Part shown: one piece after another, positions 1 to 4,488 of the stretch
Numbering within the stretch: position 1 is the first letter of the stretch
Layout of the letters: the number at the start of each line of letters is the position of its first letter
Source: Desulfobulbaceae bacterium UBA2213
Lineage (GTDB): Bacteria > Desulfobacterota > Desulfobulbia > Desulfobulbales > Desulfocapsaceae
DNA length: 9,193 bases
Direction: 5' to 3'
NCBI GenBank assembly: GCA_002327225.1
Contig: DCUN01000052.1
Span: 1,106-10,298, forward strand
Program-made: the position numbers and the translations under genes
The notes under the pieces: generated by a model
Seen by the model: only the letters and a program-made list of their open reading frames with translations
The model's database searches: none
What the model was told of the DNA's origin: nothing

Positions 1-118
1 AATGGTATTTTGGCAATTTCCAGTTACCTTACTGAAGAGGTACGCATAAAAATGATATCTATCCCTGTACCAACCTCTATAAAATCCGGGCTGGCTGCAG
101 GTCGGACGGGAGTCGGAT
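1..118. other. Left-edge non-coding sequence
   Basis: This is the stretch downstream of the PilZ gene. I see no convincing gene, RNA or promoter in it. The only structure is a short inverted repeat at its right end, listed separately as a weak candidate terminator. Confidence 0.5.
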
Positions 119-120
119 TT
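82..120 (-). terminator. Weak candidate terminator after the PilZ gene
   Basis: AAATCCG at 82-88 pairs with CGGATTT at 114-120, giving a 7-bp stem around a 25-nt loop that overlaps the PilZ stop codon. On the minus strand the distal arm runs into a short T stretch (GGATTTTATAG). The long loop and poor T-tract make this a weak call, especially beside the strong terminator at 1067-1104. Confidence 0.25.
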
Positions 121-505
121 AACCCTGAACAGACTTGTCCTGACAGCGGATAAAGGCCTGCAACTGGGTATGCTGGACCGGGGTCAGTTTGTCGAAGCGT
201 ACACTGCAGTGCCGTCTGGAAAGAGAGTCGTCCATCATCCATTTCTGATCCGCCACGACCGTCACAGGCAGCCGGCCAACGTACAAATCCTTGTCCAGAT
301 AGATATCCATCTGGCTGCCGGTCAGGGTCAGCGGGTTTATGTTCATGTAACGGAAAGCCATTCCACCTTCGCTGATATCAATCATCTGGTACGGCAGGCC
401 AGATTTTTCCCCGGACACCTCGACCAAGGCTCGATCCTGGACTGAGAAGCGAGGCAGAAGACGGCGCTCCATTGCAAATGTTTTTTTGCCGATACTCTTT
501 TCCAT
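119..505 (-). CDS. Small single-domain PilZ protein (predicted c-di-GMP receptor)
   Basis: This 128-residue protein is essentially one PilZ domain. The two c-di-GMP binding signatures are visible: RxxxR as R15-LLP-R19, followed by (D/N)xSxxG as D43-I-S45-E-G-G48. The rest fits the short beta-barrel, with strands around residues 60-105. There is no signal peptide, membrane segment or output domain, so it is probably a cytoplasmic adaptor that changes partner when c-di-GMP binds. The start at 505 is supported by an AAAGGAG ribosome-binding site at 508-515; a second Met at residue 12 has no such support. The gene stands alone behind a sigma-54 promoter (609-625) and two distal dyad sites, with a predicted leader of about 93 nt. 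These control elements match those of the PEP-CTERM gene at 1133-1720, so it is probably co-regulated with that system. The PilZ call is firm; its partner is unknown. Confidence 0.9.
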   Translation of the reverse strand: MEKSIGKKTFAMERRLLPRFSVQDRALVEVSGEKSGLPYQMIDISEGGMAFRYMNINPLTLTGSQMDIYLDKDLYVGRLPVTVVADQKWMMDDSLSRRHCSVRFDKLTPVQHTQLQAFIRCQDKSVQG

Positions 506-608
506 CTACTCCTTTCACTTTCAATAATAGTGTGACTGCGGTTGCTGAAGCCAGTTGTGGCGCTGTCGTTTTTTTTAAACAAAACAACATTTACTTGAAT
601 GTAATTTA

Positions 609-625
609 AGCAATAATTGTGCCAA
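609..625 (-). promoter_or_regulatory. Sigma-54 (-24/-12) promoter of the PilZ gene
   Basis: The minus strand reads TTGGCACAATTATTGCT, matching the RpoN consensus YTGGCACGnnnnTTGCW with the required GG-N10-GC spacing. The predicted transcription start is near 598, about 93 nt before the ATG at 505. Sigma-54 promoters depend on an enhancer-bound AAA+ activator, which fits the two dyad sites upstream. Confidence 0.88.
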
Positions 626-686
626 CTTCACCTTCTCTTGGTATTGCTCCCTGATCTTCCTGATTCTCTGGACCTGAAGAACCGGA

Positions 687-705
687 TCGTAAACTTTTCC
701 GACAG
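687..705. promoter_or_regulatory. Proximal putative activator (PrsR-type) site for the PilZ gene
   Basis: The plus strand reads TCGTAAACTTTTCCGACAG, centred near -98 from the predicted start. It aligns with the site at 1852-1870 in front of the PEP-CTERM gene, and the flanks also match (ACCnGAAGAACnGGA before it, GCAGG after it). Naming PrsR as the binding protein is an inference from the nearby prsK. Confidence 0.65.
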
Positions 706-744
706 TATCAGCAGGCAGGATAATATTGGGAAACACCTCCATCC

Positions 745-772
745 CCTGCCCTGCCTATTTGGTCAGGGCAGG
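745..772. repeat. GC-rich hairpin between the two activator sites
   Basis: CCTGCCCTG at 745-753 pairs perfectly with CAGGGCAGG at 764-772 around a 10-nt loop. It lies between the two dyad sites of the PilZ control region. There is no T-tract on either side, so it is not an intrinsic terminator. It may help bend or fix the DNA between the sites, or may be incidental. Confidence 0.45.
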
Positions 773-788
773 TAATATGATTTCTTAG

Positions 789-807
789 GTGTCGATTTTC
801 TTTACAG
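789..807. promoter_or_regulatory. Distal putative activator (PrsR-type) site for the PilZ gene
   Basis: The plus strand reads GTGTCGATTTTCTTTACAG, centred near -200. Its first 18 bases are identical to the site at 1954-1971 upstream of the PEP-CTERM gene. It is inverted relative to the proximal site and sits exactly 102 bp from it, the same spacing as in the PEP-CTERM control region. Confidence 0.68.
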
Positions 808-843
808 GGCATCCGACTGGCCGATAGAGATACCCTGCGGGGT

Positions 844-883
844 GTACAACAGTGGATTCCCGATACAAGCACTCGGGAATGAC
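844..883. repeat. REP-like palindromic repeat, copy 1
   Basis: ATTCCCGA at 856-863 pairs with TCGGGAAT at 873-880. The whole 40-bp block matches the minus strand of 4322-4361 with only about half a dozen mismatches, so it belongs to a dispersed repeat family. Palindromes of the form ATTCCCG...CGGGAAT are common intergenic repeats in several proteobacterial genomes. Confidence 0.75.
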
Positions 884-953
884 TGGGGTGGGTCACTCGG
901 GGATGACTGGGTGGGCGGACTCGGAATGACTGGTGGGGCGCACTCGGGATGAC
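870..953 (+). repeat. Degenerate G-rich tandem repeat, about 3.5 units of 23-24 bp
   Basis: Units begin at 870, 894, 918 and 941, with the pattern CACTCGGGaATGACTGGgGTGGG and small length changes. The first unit is the right arm of the palindrome at 844-883, so the array seems to have grown by repeated duplication of that arm plus a G-rich spacer. Five G-tracts of 3-4 bases at 885-915 have loops of 1-6 bases, which satisfies the usual G-quadruplex pattern on the plus strand. Confidence 0.7.
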
Positions 954-1066
954 GTCTTGGTCTTGTTACGAGAGGCTCTCTCGATAGCATTTTTTTATCC
1001 AGCCTTCTCACATTCCGGTTGAGCCATTGAAGATATCGAACACGGATCTCGCGTCGTCGATTTTTC

Positions 1067-1104
1067 AAAAAAAAAGTCCCGGCAACCACAAGGCTGCCGG
1101 GACT
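1067..1104 (-). terminator. Rho-independent terminator of the PEP-CTERM gene
   Basis: A 10-bp perfect stem, AGTCCCGGCA (1075-1084) with TGCCGGGACT (1095-1104), encloses a 10-nt loop. On the minus strand it is followed directly by a run of nine T (plus-strand A at 1067-1075, the last of which also pairs in the stem). It lies about 30 bp after the PEP-CTERM stop codon and should isolate that transcript from the PilZ gene. Confidence 0.92.
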
Positions 1105-1132
1105 CTTGTCACACATGTATCATGTCGGACGC

Positions 1133-1720
1133 TCAGCTCTGCATGGCTGCCTTCCGACGCCGTCTGGCTGCGACCAGACCGGCAAGGCCCGTGCCCAGAA
1201 GCAGCATGGTGGCCGGCTCAGGGATGGGCTGGCTATCACCAACCCCGGCTATATGACTAATCCTACCGATATTCAAAATATCGTTGGTAGCAAAACCCAT
1301 ATCGGCAAGACTGATTACCGCCCAGTTTAGACTGTCAAGGTTTTCAAATAAGAAGTGAGTATTAGGATTTGTCTGAATGTTTCCAGCCTTAACCATAAAA
1401 TATTCGGTAACATAGGGGTCAGTATCAGGTAGTGCATTAGCAAAAACACCAGGATTGTTAACTACAGCAGTCCAATTAACCGCTACAGTATTATACTTGA
1501 AGAGCAAAGCATCATATTTATCATATGTGATCCCAAGCTTGTCTTTAAGCTTGTCATTTATCCATGCTAATTCAGTAGCATCTCCACTGTTTGCCAGATT
1601 AGTCTGGTAGAGAAGAGTGTCAACTTGTTCAACATCAGCCATGGTAAGCGCCTGAGCCACCCCAGTCATCCCAACCAGAAACACACCTGTTGCCAAAGCC
1701 GCCAATACTTTCTTTTTCAT
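1133..1720 (-). CDS. Small secreted PEP-CTERM sorting-domain protein
   Basis: This 195-residue protein has a Sec signal peptide (lysine-rich start, hydrophobic core, probable cleavage after VAQA at residue 24). Its C-terminal PEP-CTERM tripartite signal is PIPEPAT at 165-171, a hydrophobic segment at about 172-185, and an arginine cluster at 186-189. In this family the tail is cut by an exosortase (XrtA/EpsH type) and the mature protein is released to the surface or EPS matrix. The mature part, about 140 residues, has no cysteine and no enzyme motif I recognise. A stretch at 121-138 (THFLFEN...LNWAVISL) resembles conserved segments of other PEP-CTERM proteins. Translation starts at 1720 behind a GGGAGG site (1725-1731). 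The gene has its own sigma-54 promoter and terminator, so it can be a one-gene unit just after prsK. The middle of the gene is more AT-rich than its neighbours. Precise role unknown. Confidence 0.92.
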   Translation of the reverse strand: MKKKVLAALATGVFLVGMTGVAQALTMADVEQVDTLLYQTNLANSGDATELAWINDKLKDKLGITYDKYDALLFKYNTVAVNWTAVVNNPGVFANALPDTDPYVTEYFMVKAGNIQTNPNTHFLFENLDSLNWAVISLADMGFATNDILNIGRISHIAGVGDSQPIPEPATMLLLGTGLAGLVAARRRRKAAMQS

Positions 1721-1774
1721 GATTGCCTCCCATAAGAATTGTTATTAATCATCTTGTTGTGCTGCAATTATCTT

Positions 1775-1791
1775 AGCAACAATCATGCCAA
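1775..1791 (-). promoter_or_regulatory. Sigma-54 (-24/-12) promoter of the PEP-CTERM gene
   Basis: The minus strand reads TTGGCATGATTGTTGCT, with GG-N10-GC spacing and one departure from the consensus -24 box (TGGCATG for TGGCACG). The predicted start is near 1764, leaving a 44-nt leader. RpoN control of PEP-CTERM genes together with PrsK/PrsR is known from floc-forming Zoogloea, which fits the adjacent prsK. Confidence 0.88.
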
Positions 1792-1851
1792 CCAATATCA
1801 TCCCTGTATTGCGTCATTATTTGTCGACATCTCAACACCGGAAGAACAGGA

Positions 1852-1870
1852 GTGTAAAACATTCCGACAC
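1852..1870. promoter_or_regulatory. Proximal putative activator (PrsR-type) site for the PEP-CTERM gene
   Basis: The plus strand reads GTGTAAAACATTCCGACAC, a 19-bp sequence with GTGT/ACAC dyad ends, centred near -97. It shares core and flanks with 687-705. Size, symmetry and distance suit a Fis-type helix-turn-helix of a sigma-54 activator; the identity of that activator is inferred. Confidence 0.68.
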
Positions 1871-1953
1871 TCTCGGCAGGTCAATACTGCCAGCCAAAAG
1901 CTGCAATTCCCTGCAGAGCCCTTTGCTACAGGTTCAGGCGCATCATTGCCAGG

Positions 1954-1972
1954 GTGTCGATTTTCTTTACAC
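1954..1972. promoter_or_regulatory. Distal putative activator (PrsR-type) site overlapping the prsK stop codon
   Basis: The plus strand reads GTGTCGATTTTCTTTACAC, with GTGT/ACAC dyad ends, centred near -199. It lies 102 bp from the proximal site and is inverted relative to it. On the minus strand its first six bases (GTGTAA) are the last sense codon (Val706) and stop codon of prsK, so the site straddles the gene end. Confidence 0.68.
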
Positions 1973-4087
1973 GCTCGATGCCAGGCCGACAGAATGGTTC
2001 CGTGAATGAGTCATGGGCAGACGGATTACAAAGCGGGCGCCACCGGTCGCAGGATTTTCAGCGGTGATGGTGGCTCCCAGACGTTGGAGAATAAGACGGA
2101 CCTGCCACAACCCGATTCCGCTGCCGTCCGTTTTATCAGAGACAAAGCGTTGAAAGAGTTTGTCCGGCAGGAGATATTCAGGGATGGCCGGGCCTGTATT
2201 GGTAACGCTTATGGTGAGACTGTCTTTATCTGACAGGGCTGCAATGTGCACCTGGCTGCTGCCGCCGCCAGCCTCGTATGCGTTGAGGAGGATATTTTCC
2301 AGCACGGTTTCCAGAAGCTGCGGATCAGTGCGCAGTGTGATCCCCTGTGAGCAGTCAAGGGTTATATCAAGACCGGGCAGTCGCCGACCGAACCGAACCA
2401 GCAGTTCATTCAAAAAGAGACACAGAGTCACATCCTGCCAGACAGAATCCACCCGGTCCCGCAACATGCCAAGACTGACTTGCGCCTTTTCCATCCGCTG
2501 CAGGGCATCGCCAATAGCTACGAGCATATCCTTCCTGAACTCCGGGTCGTCCATGTGTTGCCGGGCATTGGCATGGACCAGGGAAAGCAGGGACGCGGCG
2601 TTTTTGATATCGTGAAGTAAAAACGCCGAGACATTTTGCATGGCTCGCCGTTCACGCAGACGTGCGGCTTCTTCGCTCAGGCGCACCGCAATGAGGGCTG
2701 AAGCAGCCTGTGAGCCCAGGGCGGTCAGAAGATCGAAATCATCCTGCCCATAGCGGTTACCGGTATACTCCGGTCCCAGGGCAATACAGCCGACAAGCTG
2801 GCCGTCAGTGATCAAGGGCACAAAGAGGACTGGCCGGGGTTGCGGCAACGATGCAAGGCAGGCAGTGAAGGTGTCACTTTTCACATCTGTGAGTGATAGC
2901 GGAGAAGTCAGGTCCAGGTGCGGATGCCGGCGAAGGTAGCTGATAACCGGATCGCTGCCTGAGAAACGGCAGGCCTCTTTGTTAATACCAGTAGCTGGTA
3001 TCACAAGCTCGAAGCCATCGGCTTCACTCCCGGCCCAGATCCAGATCTCCCGGGTGTAAAGGCTGTCAAGCAGTACCTGATGCAGCGCTGCCAGCACCCT
3101 GGCCTCGCTGCCGGCGTGTTGAAGGAGGGCTGCAAAGGCAAGCCATTCGTCCCGGTATTCGTATTTATCGACATAAAAATGAGTGCTGATGAAAAACTTC
3201 AGGCGCTGCCGCACCGGTTCGGAAACAGCCAGGATAGCCATGCCCACCGCACCAATCCCAACGAGAAACCAGAACAGCACAACTTTGAGCGGATACCCGT
3301 AAAGCCGCATGACAAGAGATATTGAGCCGAGGACAATAAAATAGACAGCAAAAAATGACGGCACAACAATGGAGTAGGTTATCTTTCGAGAGACAAACAG
3401 TTTACGGCTCAGCAGGCGATGGCGGAGGACAGCAACAACAAGTATTACCCAGGCAATCAGCAGAAAAAGGGCCTGAAGGAACAGAATATCATTGGTCAAT
3501 TCAAGATAGGTAACAAAATAGGATGCGACCCCGCCCTGCACAACGCATACCAACATGCCACCGACCACAAACAGCCCGTAATCTCGACGCCTGGATACAG
3601 GTAATTGACGCCAGAAGGCCTCAAGCTGCCAAGCCATGAGCAGCATAACCAGAAGGCAGAGCAGAGACGCAAAATAGTTTGATCCAAATTGAGGAACTCC
3701 GACACCCTCTTGAGTGATTGTTAAGCCGGGTCTCACGAACTGGAAGAGAGCGACAGTCAAAATAAAAACAATGAGCGACACATGTAAAATTTTCGGGCTG
3801 GTTGTAATACCGGAACTCCTGGCAGACATGGAATTTTTGATTCGGAGGGCAGCAGCGCTCCAGACTATCAAGAATAAATTATGGGATACAAGAAGAAGAG
3901 TGAGCCCTTCCACTTCAGGAATAAAGTTGAAGATCACTGCCAGGTATTCCACAACCAGAAGGGGCAGAAAAAGAAGGGATTGCAGAAGGGTAAGGGCAAA
4001 CTTGCTGTGTACTTCCGGCAGCCGCAGGGCAAGGAAGTAAATCACAAGAAGAGCGAAATTGGTCAGCCAAAAAAAATTACTTAACAT
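1967..4087 (-). CDS. prsK: PrsK-type membrane sensor histidine kinase of the PEP-CTERM/exosortase system
   Basis: This 706-residue protein has the PrsK layout. A multi-pass membrane region covers about residues 5-290, with hydrophobic segments near 5-21, 31-55, 60-80, 102-119, 138-152, 170-190, 201-222, 238-260 and 268-288. A GAF-like sensor domain follows at about 315-470, then the kinase core. The H-box is LLHDIKN with phospho-acceptor H492, the N-box has N598 and N602, and the G2 box is GSGIG at 655-659. In the G1 box (VTNTGPAI, 628-635) the usual Asp is Asn630, a change also seen in other GHKL kinases. PrsK is taken to phosphorylate PrsR, a sigma-54 activator controlling PEP-CTERM and EPS genes. 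PrsR is not encoded in this window, and the downstream gene is a PEP-CTERM protein. No good ribosome-binding site precedes the ATG, but an in-frame TGA lies just upstream. Confidence 0.87.
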   Translation of the reverse strand: MLSNFFWLTNFALLVIYFLALRLPEVHSKFALTLLQSLLFLPLLVVEYLAVIFNFIPEVEGLTLLLVSHNLFLIVWSAAALRIKNSMSARSSGITTSPKILHVSLIVFILTVALFQFVRPGLTITQEGVGVPQFGSNYFASLLCLLVMLLMAWQLEAFWRQLPVSRRRDYGLFVVGGMLVCVVQGGVASYFVTYLELTNDILFLQALFLLIAWVILVVAVLRHRLLSRKLFVSRKITYSIVVPSFFAVYFIVLGSISLVMRLYGYPLKVVLFWFLVGIGAVGMAILAVSEPVRQRLKFFISTHFYVDKYEYRDEWLAFAALLQHAGSEARVLAALHQVLLDSLYTREIWIWAGSEADGFELVIPATGINKEACRFSGSDPVISYLRRHPHLDLTSPLSLTDVKSDTFTACLASLPQPRPVLFVPLITDGQLVGCIALGPEYTGNRYGQDDFDLLTALGSQAASALIAVRLSEEAARLRERRAMQNVSAFLLHDIKNAASLLSLVHANARQHMDDPEFRKDMLVAIGDALQRMEKAQVSLGMLRDRVDSVWQDVTLCLFLNELLVRFGRRLPGLDITLDCSQGITLRTDPQLLETVLENILLNAYEAGGGSSQVHIAALSDKDSLTISVTNTGPAIPEYLLPDKLFQRFVSDKTDGSGIGLWQVRLILQRLGATITAENPATGGARFVIRLPMTHSRNHSVGLASSV

Positions 4088-4321
4088 CAGGGTTCAATTT
4101 TCCACTTTATGGCGTGAGATGGATGGGGTATACAAACCAGATCATGCTCCCCGCTCTTCACCTTTTCAGGAACTGTCAAATTCTTCTTTGAGATCAGAGA
4201 GCAATGCGTGTAGTATGTGCGTGCAAGATGCCTCTGGCAGATTGTTTGTGGATAAACATTACATACCACAACCAAGCCTTACACTCACTGTCAAGAGAGG
4301 CCCCTGCAAAATGACCACTCT

Positions 4322-4361
4322 GTCATTCCCGAGTGCTGTTGTCGGGAATCCATTGTTGTAA
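4322..4361 (-). repeat. REP-like palindromic repeat, copy 2
   Basis: ATTCCCGA (4325-4332) pairs with TCGGGAAT (4342-4349). Read on the minus strand the 40-bp block matches 844-883, so the two copies lie in opposite orientation about 3.4 kb apart. Confidence 0.75.
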
Positions 4362-4375
4362 ATTCAGCCTGTTAT

Positions 4376-4400
4376 GGATTCCCGCCTGCGCGGGAATGAC
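4376..4400. repeat. REP-like palindrome with GC-rich tip
   Basis: ATTCCCGC (4378-4385) pairs perfectly with GCGGGAAT (4390-4397) around a four-base loop, with GG before and GAC after. With the hairpin at 4325-4349 it forms a pair whose outer ends, TGTCATTCCCG and CGGGAATGACA, are themselves inverted copies, as in paired REP units. Confidence 0.75.
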
Positions 4401-4445
4401 AGTTTTTGAGCTTAACATGACGTTTTTTTATCTTACTTCGTCATT

Positions 4446-4474
4446 TTGCAAGAGGCTCCTCTATTAATTATATT
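4446..4474 (+). promoter_or_regulatory. Possible sigma-70 promoter for msbA
   Basis: TTGCAA at 4446-4451 and TATATT at 4469-4474 are 17 bp apart, matching the housekeeping consensus at 4 of 6 and 5 of 6 positions. A start near 4481 would leave only about 8 nt before the msbA ATG. The -35 box lies inside the right inverted repeat of the element at 4296-4462. AT-rich sequence gives many chance -10 matches, so confidence is low. Confidence 0.35.
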
Positions 4475-4488
4475 ATACCATCTATATC

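Larger units (their letters stand above)
506..1132. other. Spacer between the PilZ and PEP-CTERM genes
   Basis: I see no convincing gene in this stretch. From left to right it holds the PilZ leader, the sigma-54 promoter, two activator-like sites, the REP palindrome and G-rich array, a small hairpin near 970-985 (CGAGAG-GCT-CTCTCG), and the terminator of the PEP-CTERM gene. Short open frames here have repetitive, low-complexity translations and no ribosome-binding site. Confidence 0.7.
1721..1966. other. Control region between prsK and the PEP-CTERM gene
   Basis: This 246-bp spacer holds no gene. It contains the ribosome-binding site, a sigma-54 promoter and one complete activator-like site; a second site runs into the end of prsK. 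From 1806 to 1993 it aligns without gaps to 641-828, the PilZ control region. No terminator follows prsK, so read-through into the PEP-CTERM gene is possible. Confidence 0.75.
4296..4462. mobile_element. MITE-like element bounded by imperfect inverted repeats
   Basis: The left end (4296-4315, AGAGGCCCCTGCAAAATGAC) and right end (4440-4462) are inverted copies. The inner 11 bp, TGCAAAATGAC, match perfectly, and the outer parts match with small gaps. About 120 bp lie between them and contain two REP-like palindromes. It is short, encodes nothing and has inverted ends, as expected of a non-autonomous element. I could not find a clear target-site duplication, so mobility is unproven. Confidence 0.45.
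4088..4488. other. Divergent spacer between prsK and msbA
   Basis: I see no gene here. The half next to prsK (4088-4290) should carry the prsK promoter, but I find no -35/-10 or -24/-12 pair I would defend. The half next to msbA (4296-4462) is a repeat-rich block with two REP-like hairpins inside an imperfect inverted repeat, followed by an AT-rich stretch at the msbA start. Confidence 0.6.

Noticed and set aside
378..590. A 70-codon frame starting near the predicted PilZ transcript start, overlapping the PilZ gene in another frame
   Set aside because: It has no ribosome-binding site and no domain, and most of it lies within the PilZ coding sequence. I treat it as leader sequence.
870..953. 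CRISPR array
   Set aside because: The units are directly abutting with no unique spacers and are degenerate, so this is a tandem repeat.
802..1116. A 104-codon minus-strand frame across the REP and G-rich array
   Set aside because: The translation is proline- and serine-rich, produced by the tandem repeat, and it runs into the terminator. It is not a plausible gene, although its last codons are used in the prsK-relic argument.
1261..1289. Hairpin CGATATT...AATATCG inside the PEP-CTERM gene
   Set aside because: It lies within an open frame, is AT-rich with no T-tract, and is best explained by the codons.
4205..4250. Possible sigma-54 promoter for prsK on the minus strand (AGGCATCTTGCA)
   Set aside because: The GG and GC spacing and the -12 box do not fit the consensus.
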